64,000 nt of DNA. Source: Hyaloscypha bicolor E. Taxonomy: Eukaryota; Ascomycota; Leotiomycetes; Helotiales; Hyaloscyphaceae. The stretch covers positions 186,001 to 250,000 of the forward strand of contig NW_020194518.1 of assembly GCF_002865645.1 (NCBI RefSeq). The letters are read 5' to 3'. Below the pieces are notes generated by a model, which was not told the origin of the DNA, did no database searches, and saw nothing but the letters and a program-made list of their open reading frames with translations. The translations under genes and the position numbers were made by a program. Of this stretch, positions 24,541 through 39,256 are shown one piece after another. Position 1 is the first letter of the stretch. Each line of letters begins with the position of its first letter.

Positions 24541-25189
24541 AGCAGGGCACTATGTGTATCTTTGAGAAGGAGATGCAGATTAAACAAGGGAATTCAAGAT
24601 GACCTTGTAAACTGAACGAGCAGAGTATCATACCGAAATCGAGACCGCCGCATCGTCATGAAGTTCCATCATGTGAACGATCAAATTGCGCGGACCCACA
24701 ACCAGGATAAGACTACAAGAAATGAACCCAATCAACTTAAATGAGAAAAGACAAGACAAGACAAGACTCTACGAATGGGAACGGTTATTCAACTTTGCCG
24801 ATTGAGAAGAGTGCAAGCAAATGATGCTCGGGGCCCACTTGAGCACGTCGGAGTCATAACAAAGGCCCCGCACAGGCCACCGCGTTCAAGGCCACAGCAA
24901 CGAGCGCGATCGAGAACGGTTGGTCACAGAAATTTTTAGAAATGGTTTGTAGGTTCATGATCGCATTGATTGCTCAGCGCCCGACGCTGGCAGAAATAAT
25001 GTACACCCATTGAAAAAGCGCGAAAAACTCCATGCCATAAACCATTTGCGATAACCCCCAGACCCAGCCCATTATGATCACCTCAAATTTAGCATCCAGC
25101 CTGCCAACCCGATATCACCATTCTGAAGACCGGTGAGTCGATGCGAGGACTGCCATGTCGAAAATGCGGTGCCGATTGTCGAAGCAAAT
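24541..25189. other. Downstream flank of histone H3
   Basis: This 650-base interval holds a short AAGAC repeat (AAAAGACAAGACAAGACAAGA, about 24,746-24,766) and the probable 3' UTR of the H3 gene. No further gene is supported. Confidence 0.4.
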
Positions 25190-25776
<587 letters not shown>

Positions 25777-26503
25777 TGTTGATGGTGTTGATGGATGATT
25801 TGATGGTGTTGTTGGGTGTGGCGGTTGTTGGTCGATAGATGCCAGAAGTCGATGTTGTGTGGATGGGAAGGAAAGTCGGAAGAAGTGGGAGGGGCGATTA
25901 TTTGTACTCAGCGGCGCTAGCGAGTGATCGCAATTTAGCGCGCTTTGGAAAAATGGTGCGTGCTCAGATTCAGCTTGAAAATCGTGGTTCAAAGTTCTGA
26001 ATTTACTGACCAATCAGAAAGCGAGGAAGGTCTCGAAGTTTCGTGCAGGAACATCAAAAAAGCGAGGGATGCGGGAACTCTGAAAGATACCTCAACAATA
26101 CTGTAATGTAATTGAATGGCCTCACAATTATGACTCATATGAAGAGAATGAACGCAGAAAATGACTGCAATAAAGCTCTTTGTTTCTCGATGACTCTATT
26201 CGTTGGTGCCTTCAGGCTCGATTTCGTTCATCATCAATATCGCCATGCCTTGCCTTGCCCTGCCCGCCCTGCCTTGCGCCACCCCGCAAGCGAGAGTTGT
26301 TGTGGTGCATCCCTTTCGGGCTTAGCGCGCTTTCCTGGCAGTGATGCGGAACAACCGAAGCGCGTCGAGCTCAGTCAAATAGCCACCTCCCCTCCATCTC
26401 TAAACAACTTCATTCGCAATCCAGCAAGCCGACGACAACTTTACACCACAACTTCAAACCACAACTTCAACTCAACTTCCCCACACAACCAACCTCAACA
26501 ATC
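25777..26503. promoter_or_regulatory. Bidirectional histone H3-H4 promoter
   Basis: These 727 bases separate the divergent H3 and H4 start codons, so coordinated S-phase control can act from here (known for fungal H3-H4 pairs). The side next to H4 is rich in CAA/CTTCAAC repeats (26,420-26,500), probably the 5' leader; the H3 side carries a GTTGTTG-rich leader. A GCCTTGCCTTGCCCTGCC run lies near 26,247. No specific histone element is claimed. Confidence 0.6.
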
Positions 26504-27058
<555 letters not shown>

Positions 27059-27480
27059 GCGGTATTGGGTTTTCTGGAACGTCTGATGAATTTCATTCTT
27101 GGCTCTTTGGGCTGAGAGCTTGGCTGTACTACGGGGTCTGGGATTCTTGCTTTTCAAGGTGTTTATTGTATCATACGGATATGGGGGGATTCATGGTTGA
27201 GAAATCCATGAGATGATAATCAATCACACATTACAATATCGTGACTTGAATTTTTCATTGCATTATGACATTTGTATTATCTTATTCCTGTTAATTTATT
27301 TTCTCTAAGTCTAGAGTGCTATTACTCTAATAGTTATTGCAAGGAACTGCGACGGCTCAACACCTCGTGGTGCGGTCTGGTAGCCTGTATCTTGTAACGG
27401 CTGGCGTAAGGGTATAATCTGCCAAGGACAGGATATTGGAAACAGGCACAAAATAAAGCTAAGCCGGAATTACTTGGGCG
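27059..27480. other. H4 3' flank and boundary of the AT-rich block
   Basis: Composition is ordinary to about 27,240, mixed to about 27,480, and then extremely AT-rich. The mixed part (27,340-27,480) still holds GC-richer text (GGTGCGGTCTGGTAGCC). No gene is seen. It marks the transition from gene space to a RIP-like repeat compartment. Confidence 0.6.
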
Positions 27481-29469
27481 GAATAATACTAAAGGTTAAG
27501 GCATCCTCATTACTTTATTCTATAACTTAGTATTTTCTAATATATAAGATTCTTTAAACTTTAAGCCTTTAACTATTATATTAATCCCGCTATTATATAA
27601 TACTAAACTTATTTAATTTGGCTTATAAAAGTAATATAATATTATTTATAAAAAACTTATATTTATTTTTAAAAAATTAAAATAAAATACTATTTTTAAT
27701 ATTTAATAGTTTCTTGAATTATAAAGAATTAGAAAGCTTAACTAGAAATATAATATTTTTTATAATCTAGTTAATCTCGGAATTTAGTCCTTAATTAAAA
27801 TAAAAATTTCTAATAATTAGTTTTTTATTAATATAAAAGAAAAAATATTATTTTCTATAATTTAATTAATTTCGAAATCTAGTCTTTAATTAAAATAAAA
27901 TAAAATATTTAATAAAAATAAAAATAAAAGAATTAGTTATAGTTTACTAATTTAAAATAAAATATTAATTAATTAATTATAATTTACTAATATTATATAA
28001 ATAAAAACTTATTTAATCTTTATTTTTATAATTAATATTTCTTTTAAAACTATTATAAATAGCCTAGAATTAAATACTATTTATTATAATTTCTAAATAT
28101 TTAATATCTGAAATATCTAATTAGATATTAGATATTTTTTAAATATATATAATATAATTATTTTATTAGAGAAATATATTTGAAATATATTAAAAATATT
28201 TAGAAAACTAAGTTTTTTTAAAATTAATATATTATAAAATATATATATATTTCTTTATAATCTCTTATATTCTAATATTTCTTTTTTAACTTTAAATTAT
28301 CTTTATAATAAATCTTTTATTTTGCTTTTTAAACTCTAAATACTATATTTATAATAGTATTTAAAGTTTACTTTTTTTAATTTTATAAAGAATTTTAAAT
28401 AAACTAATTTAAAACTATTAAAAATATAAATATTATTAAAATAATAGAATTTTAAAAATATAAGTAATAGATTTTAGAATAATAAAAATAAAAAGCTTTA
28501 GAATTCTTAAAGAAATTAGATATTTATATTTTTATAAATATATATTAGAAATTTTTCTAAAAATCCCGAAAATTAAAAAACTTTATATAAAGGCTATTCT
28601 TTAATTAAATTCTAAAATAATAAGTATTTATAGGCTAATAATTTAATTCTTATTTTTAATTCTTATTTTATAATTATATAAGCCTTATATATATATTAAT
28701 AATAAAATTATTAGAAAAAATATAATAAATTAATTTTCTAAAATAGTATATAATTCGAAATAATATTAATTTCTTTTAAGGCTTTTATTAGTTTAAATTA
28801 TTTTATTAATAGTTTTTTCTAAATTAAATATATTATTAATATTTTTAGAGGTTTTTTTTATAAAAAAAAAATATTTATTAAAAAAAAACTTATATAAATA
28901 AATTAAGAAAACTAATTATTATTAGCTATTAGAAAAATCTTAAAAATATTATTTTATATAAAATAAATTATAAAAATATTAAAAGCTTTTTTAATAATAT
29001 TAAGTTTTAGAATATTAAATTTAAAAAAAAATATTAAATATTATATAATTATAATAAATTAGTTTATAATTATTTTAGCTATTTCTATTTTATTTATTTT
29101 TTCTATTTTTATAATTTTAAATATTTTAAATTTTCTAAAAAATTCCGAATTATTTTTTATTTATTTTTATTTAAAATTTCTTATATTTTTTTAATTTTTT
29201 TAAAATTATATTTTTATTTAAAAAAGCTATATTTTAATTCTAATAAAATATAAAATATTTATTATAACTTTAATAAGTTTTAAATATATTCTAATTAAAT
29301 ATTTTAGGAATTTTATATATTTTTTTATAATTATTTATAAAAAGCTTTTATTAAAGCTTTAGAAATTAATATATATATATTAGAATAATTTTTCTATTAA
29401 TATTATTTATTTTATTTAATATTATATTATTACTAATTAATAAATTAAAACTATATATAAAAAATTATT

Positions 29470-29567
29470 AAAAATTATTTTAATTAAAAATTATTTTAAT
29501 TAAAAATTATTTTAATTAAAAATTATTTTAATTAAAAATTATTTTAATTAAAAATTATTTTAATTAA
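29470..29567. repeat. Tandem repeat, 16-bp unit, about 6 copies
   Basis: The unit AAAAATTATTTTAATT is repeated head to tail without visible change. Perfect conservation inside otherwise mutated DNA suggests recent slippage expansion. Confidence 0.9.
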
Positions 29568-29647
29568 GTTTATTTCTAGTATTATATTTTTTTATATTTT
29601 AAAAAAAAATTTTTAAGAAATTTTATTTTATTTTATTTTTTTTATTA

Positions 29648-29746
29648 AATATAAATAATATTTTATAAATATAAATAATATTTTATAAATATAAATAATA
29701 TTTTATAAATATAAATAATATTTTATAAATATAAATAATATTTTAA
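29648..29746. repeat. Tandem repeat, 20-bp unit, about 5 copies
   Basis: The unit TTTTATAAATATAAATAATA repeats head to tail about five times with no visible substitutions. Confidence 0.9.
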
Positions 29747-30471
29747 TTATTAAATATTATAACTATAATAAATTTAAGTATTATATTAAGTATTATTTAA
29801 TTAAATATAATAAGGAAATTAAAATAGCTTTTTCTAAAATTAAGCTAAATTTAATTTTTATTTTAATAAAATATTTAGAAAATTTAGGTTCTAATTTTAA
29901 TATATAACTAGAAAATAAATATTTCTAAAAAAAAGTTTATATTTTAAAGGCTTATAATATAAATTTAATAGAATTTAATTTAATTTAATTAATAAAAAAA
30001 AAAACTTTTATAATATTTTATATTATTAATATAAATAAATTAAAAATTAAGTTTTTTCTTTTTATTAATATTAGAACTAATAATTATATTTTTATTAATA
30101 TAAAGCTTATTTAGTTTATAAAATAATTTTTAGAAATAAAACTATAATTCTTTTTCTTATTTTATATTATATATAATTTTAATAAAAAGCTAGATAAATT
30201 TACTAAAAAATATATAAAAGTTTTATTTTTAATTAATAAATAAAATATTAAAATATTTATAATTATTTTAAATTTTAGAAATTATAATATTATTTTTAAT
30301 AGAAAATAAATTATATATATTAATATTTTAATTAATTATAAAAAATATAGATTTATATAACTAAAAAATAAAAATAAATTTATATAATTTAATTATATTA
30401 TTAATATTTCTTAATAATAGTTAAAGAAATATTAAAAAGATATTAATTAATAAGATTTTATTATAAACTAT

Positions 30472-30560
30472 TTCTAAAAACTTTTTATTTCTAAAAACTT
30501 TTTATTTCTAAAAACTTTTTATTTCTAAAAACTTTTTATTTCTAAAAACTTTTTATTTTT
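30472..30560. repeat. Tandem repeat, 18-bp unit, about 5 copies
   Basis: The unit TTTCTAAAAACTTTTTAT repeats head to tail five times; the last copy is degenerate. Confidence 0.9.
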
Positions 30561-30620
30561 AAATAATTTTTATTTTTTTAAACTAATTAAAGAAAATTAT
30601 ATAAAATTATAAAAAAGAAA

Positions 30621-30903
30621 TATTAGTATAACTATTTCTCTAGAAATTATATATATAGTTATAGGATACAAGATACGAGATATAAGTAATAGAATATAAG
30701 ATACGGGATATAATTATATAACCTTATATCTTATTAGTAATTTGACTAGTAAACTAGATTTCTTTAGGCTTAATAGATTTAGAAATCATATATTAATACT
30801 ATAATACTATAATTCCTATTTCTAAATAATAATTTTACTAATCTTATATAAATAGTACTTCTATACTTATATAATAGTATTATATATTACTAGTAAACTA
30901 ATA
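30621..30903 (+). mobile_element. Solo LTR (family X), RIP-mutated
   Basis: The 283-base unit begins TATTAG and ends CTAATA. Undoing RIP-type changes these become TGTTAG...CTAACA, perfect inverted LTR termini. It is flanked by AGAAA (30616-30620) and AGAAG (30904-30908), a 5-base target duplication apart from one G/A difference. The same sequence occurs at 34,811 and 39,257, where further shared sequence follows; here it stops exactly at the terminus. The strand is set by similarity to those copies. Confidence 0.75.
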
Positions 30904-32074
30904 AGAAGCTTTTATAATATAATTAAAATATAATACCTAAATAAAAACTAAAAAAACTAAAAAATATTTTTAATTAAAAATAAATATTAGATTTAGTTAT
31001 TTTTATTTCTATAAAATATTTAGGCTTTATTATTTCTATATTTAATATTAAAATAAATTCTATTAAAACTAAAATAATATATAACTAGTAATTTTTAAAA
31101 ATAATTAAAAATATATAGTTTTTTTAGTTTTTATAATTTCTATAAATACTTTATTAAAAAATATAAATAAATTATTAGATTTTTTTTAAAATAATTTAAA
31201 TAATATTAAAAAACTCTTAATTATTTTTAAAAAAAAGCTATAATTTCTATTCTAGTTTTATAATATAATAATTTAGTTTTATTTATAATAATAGAAATAA
31301 TTATTAGTTTTTTTTATTTAATAAAATCCAGAAATAAATCTTTAGTATTTTATGATTTATTTTTCTAAAATTATACTTTTAATAAAGCTTAATTATAATA
31401 TATATATTAAAAAAATACTTATTATAATATAAATATTAAAGAAATAAAAAACTAAGCTAGAAAGCTTTTAAAATATTTTTTTTAAAATCTATTTTAATTA
31501 TTATATCTTAGAATACTTTATAATTATTAAAAAGTTTTATTTTAATTATTATTTTAAGTTTATATATTATTTTAGAAAATTAAATAAATAAATAAATATT
31601 TAAAATTAAATTAAAAAAAATTATAAACTTAAATACTTTTTTCTAAAAATAAAATTAATCTAGAAATTATTTATAACTTATAGCTTATAATAATACTTTA
31701 TAGAATTAGTTTATTTAATTCGGAATTTAGTTCTAAAAACTAAATATATATTTAAGATTTTTTAAAGAAATACATTTTTATTAAAAATATAATTTCTTTA
31801 GAAAAAAAAATATTTTAAAAGCTTTATTAATAAATATTATTATAATAATTCCTATAAAAGTATTATTAGAAGCTTTTATTAAATATAATAGCTTATAATT
31901 TAGAAATAAGATTTTATAAGATAATTATATATTACTAGATTTAGAAAAGTTATATATAATAATCTAAACTAAAAATAATATTTAAATATTATAAAACGGC
32001 TTTTTTTAATATTATAAAAAACTTTATATTATAGAAAATAAAATAATCTTTAAATTATTTTTATAATAATAATA
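30904..32074. other. AT-rich decayed sequence, no genes
   Basis: About 1.2 kb of TpA-rich sequence without an open frame or clear repeat unit. It is probably further decayed transposon, but I cannot assign it. Confidence 0.5.
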
Positions 32075-33077
32075 TTTTTTCTTTTAATATATTTTATTAG
32101 TTTTTAATTATATAATATAGCTAGCTAAACTAATATAAATTATAATAATTAATATATAAAAATACTTTCTAATATAAATATAATTAATATATAAAAATAC
32201 TTTCTAATATAAATATAATAAATAATTAAAAAAATATTTTATAAAATAAAAACTTATAAAAATAAAATAAAAAATAAAAAATATAATTTCTTTTTCTATT
32301 TTTTTCTCTTATTTTTTCTTTTATTTCTTCTTATATTTATTTTTTACTTTTCTTTTTATTTTCTTTCTTATTTTTTATTTCTTTTATTATTTCTATATTT
32401 TCTATTTCTTTATTTCTTTATATATATATTAGTTTCTTTTAAGAATACTAGTATATTTAATATTTTAATTTCTATATATAATAATACTTATAAATTAAAA
32501 ATATTAGTATTTAAGTTATTTTTAAATAAATTAAATAATCTAAAAAAAAATTATATAATATATAATATAAATTTTTTTATTTATATTTTTAGTTTTTTTA
32601 TATTTATATTTATATTTATTATTAAATACTATTTTTAGCTTATATAAATAAAACTTTAAATATTTATAGTCTAGCTTTAATTAGAAAAAAATACTAGCTA
32701 GAAGCTTTAGTATTTCTAAAAATAAATATATATTATTATATAATTCTAGCTAGATTTTTAGTTTAATATAAAAAACTAAAAGTAATTTATATTTTAATAT
32801 TTTAATTTTAAATATTTTAATTTCTAGAAAAGTAAAAAAGGTTTTTACTAATTTAGAATTATTTAATATAGAAAAAATAATATTTATTTTAGCTAATATA
32901 TTTACTTTTTTATTTCCTATTATATTTATATATTCTAGAATTCAGATTAGTTCTATATTAGTTCCTTTAGCTTTAAAGGCTTTAATAGCTAATATAGTTC
33001 TAATTTATTAATTTTAGCCTAATTTATTAAAAGAAGTTTTTAGTTTTAATAAATTAGCTTAATTATTTATATAAATA
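32075..33077 (-). mobile_element. LINE copy D: 3' fragment of the Tad-like LINE, extremely mutated
   Basis: A T run followed by CTTTTAATATATTTTATTAG at 32,075-32,100 matches the 3' end (poly(A) side) of LINE copies A and C. Further right the sequence follows copy C closely, for example AGTTTCTTTTAAGAATACTAGTATAT near 32,430 (here in two pieces for length) and TCAGATTAGTTCTATATTAG near 32,943. Nearly every differing site is C-to-T or G-to-A. Only about the last 1 kb of the element is present; the match to copy C ends near 33,077. A 36-base unit (containing AATATATAAAAATACTTTCT) is doubled at about 32,145-32,220. Confidence 0.8.
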
Positions 33078-33137
33078 CCTAAGCTTATATATTAATTTAA
33101 ACTTAAAGTTATATATAATTATTAGATAATTATAAAT

Positions 33138-33260
33138 ATTATATTTAGATATTAGTTATTATATTTAGATATTAAATATTATATTTAAATATTAGATATT
33201 ATATTTAAATATTAGATATTATATTTAAATATTAGATATTATATTTAAATATTAGATATT
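33138..33260. repeat. Tandem repeat, 20-bp unit, about 6 copies
   Basis: The unit ATTATATTTAAATATTAGAT repeats head to tail; the first copies vary by single A/G or T/A changes and the later ones are identical. Confidence 0.85.
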
Positions 33261-33809
33261 TTACTAGTTCTAATTTAATTTCTATTAATATTATATATTA
33301 TAATAATTATAATAAATATAATTTCTAATTAAAATACTAATTACTAATTTCTATTTATTTATTTAATATTTTATATAAAATAAAAATAGAAATATTAATT
33401 ATTTAATTATAATTAGATATTTTAATAAATAAACTATAAATATAATAATTATATTATAATTCGATTTATTTTCTAAATAGCTTTTAAAATTTATAATAAT
33501 ATATTATTAAAAATAATTAGAAACTAGAAATATATATATATATATAATATTTTATAAATATAATAATTATTATAATATTAATTAATATTCTTATTTATAA
33601 ATAATTAATAATAATATTTTTTAATAATTAATAAAGCTTTATATATCTAGAATATCTAAAAATAATTTATTATATATTTTATAAATTAAAATAATTTATA
33701 ATAAACTAATATATATTTTCTAGTTTATATAATATATTAATTAAAAAAAATAAGTATTAATAAATAATATATTTTATATTATATAATTTTAGATTAATAA
33801 AATATATTA
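33261..33809. other. AT-rich decayed sequence
   Basis: TpA-rich sequence with no open frame. Scattered TATATATATA runs (near 33,531) are present. No element can be assigned. Confidence 0.5.
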
Positions 33810-34810
<1,001 letters not shown>

Positions 34811-35632
34811 TATTAGTATAACTATTTCTTTAAGAGTTATATATATAATTATAAGATATAAAATACGGGTTATAGTTATATAATTCCGTATTTTATAAGT
34901 AACTTAACTAGTAAACTAGATTTTATTAGACTTAGTAAATTTAGGAATTATATATTAATATTATAATATTATATTCTTTATTTCTAAAAAATAATAACTT
35001 TACTAACTAATATAACTAGTATTTATATATTTATATAATAGTATTATATATTACTAGTAAGCTAATACTAATTAGTTTATATATATAAATTAGAAAATAA
35101 AATCTTTTAAGCTAAAGAAGTATCCGGTAGCCTATAGTAAAATTAAACTAGTTTATATTAAAGAAAGAAATTATTTATTAATTCTATAAAAAAGTATCTA
35201 GTAACTTAAATAAAAAAATAGCTAGCTTTTACTAAAAACTAATAATTATTTATTAATTTTATAAAAAAGTATCTAGTAGCCTAAAAGAAAAAAACTTTAA
35301 TTTTTACTAATTAATAAGTAATTAGCTATTTAATTAATTAATTATTTAACTATTTATTATTCTTTAAAATTAACTTCTTTTAGCTCTAAAACTACTTTCT
35401 TAAAAACTATCTTTTCTACTTATATAATATTTGTATTTACGAAATTCTTTTCCCGAAATATATATCTTATATATATTTCTAGAATTCTTTAAAGCTTTAG
35501 ATTTTCCCGGAATTATAATATTTTACTTTCTAAATTTCTTATTATAAACGAAATATTTAAAAAGGAAATATTTATTTTAATACTCTAAATACCTCTAGAT
35601 ATCTAGATATCTAATATCTAAATTAGGTATTA
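34811..35632 (+). mobile_element. Family X unit 1: LTR (34,811-35,067) plus shared leader sequence
   Basis: This 0.8-kb unit is a direct repeat of 39,257-40,212. The first 257 bases correspond to the solo LTR at 30,621 (start TATTAG, end CTAATA at 35,067). The next ~565 bases, from CTAATTAGTTTATATATA to AATTAGGTAT, also match the second unit, including AAGTATCCGGTAGCCTATAG and CTCTAGATATCTAG motifs. The LTR-only copy argues that the extra part is internal leader, not LTR. Most differences between the units are RIP-type transitions, this copy being the more mutated. Confidence 0.7.
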
Positions 35633-35989
35633 TAAGAGGGAAACTATAATAAGATAAAAGCTTATATAAAGTATACTAGAGTATAAAACGTGACTTAATA
35701 ATAAAATAATAAATTGAAAGTATAAATAGTAAAGTATAAATAGTATATAGTATATAAAAACTTAATTAATTAAATACTTATAAGAGATTATTTTCTAAGT
35801 TTATAGAAAAACTAGCTTTCTTATATAATTTCTGCAAGTTATATATAAAAGGCTATAGCCTTTATTATATAACCTAAATCTCAAAACCGCTAAAATAATA
35901 TAATTTTTAATAAGTATAGCCTGCTATACTATATCTAATCCCTTATTTATTTATACTTATTTCCTAAATACTAAAAATAATAGAAAAAT

Positions 35990-38750
35990 CCTATTCAGAA
36001 TCTGAAATAATAAAATATTCAGGATTCTTCTCTATTAGTTAATTTAGTTTCTCTTTTATATACCTAAAATAAGACTTATTATTCTTAAATAGTCTTATTT
36101 CATATTCCCGAACTTACTTAAAAGTAATCCGAACCCGCTTAGCTATATTTTTATACTAAATCTAATATAATTCTCTATATTAATTAATATTTGCCTTTAA
36201 TTATTACTTAATTTCCGCCTTTATTACTAGATATTAAAGAGGCTTATTATAGTAAATTATATTATAAATCATACTAATATACTTTAAGTAAATAGCTTCT
36301 TTAAATTTTGTATTATCTATAATATTCTTAAATTAATCTTTAATAAAAGAGAAAAACTCTAGATAAGAGGCTTTAATAATCTTATAAGAAACTCTATTTT
36401 CATATATTTTATTCTTAATAGTAACTAGACTTATTAGAACTATAATAAAAGGCTTATTAAATAGCAAATTATTATTAAGCTATTCTTTAACTTATATATT
36501 ATTCGAGAATTAATACTTTCTTATAATTCTAGACTTATAGATTATTTAGCTAAAGGCATTTATTTATCTAGTTAAATAGATTATATTTAAAGTCTTTTTT
36601 CCTATTACCTTTAGTAAATACTTGCCTAATTCCTTAGCTACTTCCGGCTTAAATTTATTAGAAATAGAGAAGTAATTAATATCTTTAAAAAACTTCTTAT
36701 TAAAAGTAGCGGCCTTCTTATAGTCTATAAGGAAAATATAGCTAATATTCTAATACTTTTTACTAAGATAAAATTTACTACTTAAAGCTTTAGTAATAGC
36801 CAGATCTTTAGTATTATCTTTATATTAATTATAATTAATATTTCTAGAAATAAAGTATTAGGCTAGCTAAGGATAAGTAACTAGGTAAATAGAATACTTA
36901 TTTAATACCTTATAAAATCCGAGCTATATTAATAGATCTGCTATTAAAAGTTAAGAGGCTAAGATAAAGTAGCTATTACTAAGATCTTTATATATTAATA
37001 TATTATTTTTTTAGAAATAGAATTATAATATCTCTATTTTTTTTATTAAGAACTCTTGAATACTAAGCTTCTTAATCTATTTCAGGTAATTCTTTTTATA
37101 AATATGGCTATTAGTATCTAGATTAGTAGTATTAGACTCAGGAATAGGAACTATAGTATTGAATTAGAGTAATAGATTAGGGCGGAATTAATTAGAAATA
37201 TAGTACTTATATTTATATTTCTTAATTTCCTAGTTCTTAAAAAAGAAATCCCGTATTTCCTTATTTACTTAAGTAATAGAAATATACTTCTTGCTTTTAG
37301 TAACTTTATAGATCTTAATAATTAGCTTTAGAATATTCTTAATCTCTTATATATTAATAGAGAAAGTATTAGTAAGTTACTAAGTATATATTATATAGGA
37401 AGCTTTAAGGAATCTATTATTAATCCTATAGTATTCTTGCTTATAAATAGGTTTTATAATACTATTATATATTTCCTTAAAAATATACTTATTCTATTAA
37501 ATAAGTATTAACTTCTATTTAGCTAGTATTTTATAGGTATACTAAATATCTTTATTAAGTTCTCTGGATTTCTAGATAATATTTTTTCTTTTAAAATAAA
37601 GAATTCCTTTTTACTTTCCTTTATTTTACTAATCTTATATTTAGTTTAGTACTTAGATCTCTATTATTTATTAGGAATCTTAGGGTTAGCTTATTTTTTA
37701 TTTTTACTAGGTTCTTCTTATCTAGTTATACTAGTTCTACTAGCTTTACTAGTAGTTTTCTTACTAGGCTCTATTAAATTAGCTCTATTTTTCTTAGCTA
37801 GATCCAGTTAAATTAAAGCTAAAATTATAATAGGGGCCTATTTTTTAGGCTTATCTCGGAAAGTAAGAAAAGGCTTATTATTATAAACTCTCTTAATTAG
37901 GATTTCGGAAGTATTAAAAATATACTATCTAGCTTTGAGATTATTAGCTAATAGTAACTTAAACTTTAATTCTCTATATTTCAAAATAGCTTTAGTATAC
38001 TTGAGTGCTTTAGTAATATCTAATTTAGTAAATATACTAGTATTCTAATACTTCTTATTCTTAATATATTCTAAAATAGCTTTATTAATTAACTAAATAG
38101 CTTTATATATTAAAGCTTTTATCTTAAAAAAAAAGTATAATTTCTTATAAATGTTTTTACTAAGGTTATTATAGATATTATTAATATATTAGCCAAAAGC
38201 TTTACTATATAATATAATTCTATTCTGATTCTTAGTATTAAGACTATTTACTATAGTCTTAATTTTATTAAGCTTCTTTTATTTACTTTTAGAAATGCCT
38301 TTAATAATATTCTCGAATTCCCTATTATTAGCTTAGTAGTTCTTTAGCTCTTTCTTAGTTAATTCTAGTCTAGTTCTATTTTTAATAAAGGTTTTCTATT
38401 TTAAGAGCTTATTATATATACTACTTAGCTTATCTAGAATATTTGTATTAAATTTAGTAATTATAGCTATTTTTTCTAGTATTAGTAGGCCTTTTATAAT
38501 TACCTAAACTTCTTTAATATTCTGAACTTTAATACTATTAATCTATAGGCTTTTAATAATACTACGGCTTATAAGAACTAGCTATTATATTTTACTAGCT
38601 TAAAAATTCTGTATTTTAGCTATTTTATTATTTTTAATAAGTTATAAAGATATTATTAATATAATAATTATAAGTTATAGAATAAAAGGTTTTCGAGATT
38701 ATGAGAATTTCTTTTAAGTATATTTCAAAATAAAGAATAAATTAGAATAG
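35990..38750 (-). pseudogene. Large fossil reading frame of unknown function between the two family X units
   Basis: On the minus strand one can follow protein-like text for long stretches interrupted mainly by TAA/TAG. Examples are KAATFNKKFFKDINYF (near 36,700), FKPEVAKELGKYLLKVIGKK (near 36,640), SFIKDQFKNIIDNTKFKEAI (near 36,330), AKRVRITFKQVREYEIRLFK (near 36,110) and TKALKYTKAILKYRELKFKL (near 37,990). Composition is moderately less AT-rich than 27-34 kb. I find no reverse transcriptase, integrase, DDE transposase or other motif I can name. It could be the cargo or replication protein of an unclassified element, or a host gene captured and mutated. The boundaries are estimates, and I have not verified that a single frame spans the whole block. 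Confidence 0.4.
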
Positions 38751-39256
38751 TCTTAGATTATATAAAGGTATTATATATATTTGAGTTTTTTTTTCTTTCT
38801 AGTAAGAAGATAAAGCTAAAATAATAATATATATAATAGGGAAAGTAGGTATAATAATTAGATATATTTAAGATAATATAGTTATAAATTAGAAATAATT
38901 ATAAAAAGTAAAATATAAAGTTAGGCTTCTATTATAGAAAAGAATATAAATATATCTATCTAAGGAAATATAATTAAAGAAATAATTAAGGTAAGTTAAA
39001 CTAAATAGTAATAATAGAGAAATAAGAAAATAATATAATAGAAATATAAATATAATAATAGTATTTAAAGTATTAGAATATAAAAGAAAATAATGAAAAT
39101 TTCATAATATAAATATACTTTAATTTCTTATTTATTTAGAAATATTTCTATTAACTTAAAAAAATAGTATAAAAAAAGGGAAATAATATAGGAAATATAT
39201 AAAAAGTAAAATATATAAGTATACTAAAGATATTAGAAAAATATAAAGTAAGTATT

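Larger units (their letters stand above)
27481..30620. other. Extremely AT-rich decayed sequence, no genes
   Basis: Nearly all text is A/T with abundant TpA; many 60-base lines hold only a few G or C. No frame of useful length exists. Around 27,745-27,900 a unit containing TTAATCTCGGAATTTAGTCC is repeated once in diverged form. Short satellites inside are listed separately. This is most likely transposon sequence mutated beyond recognition by RIP; the source elements cannot be named. Confidence 0.6.

Noticed and set aside
29470..33260. CRISPR-like arrays
   Set aside because: The repeats are contiguous satellites without unique spacers, in a eukaryotic genome.
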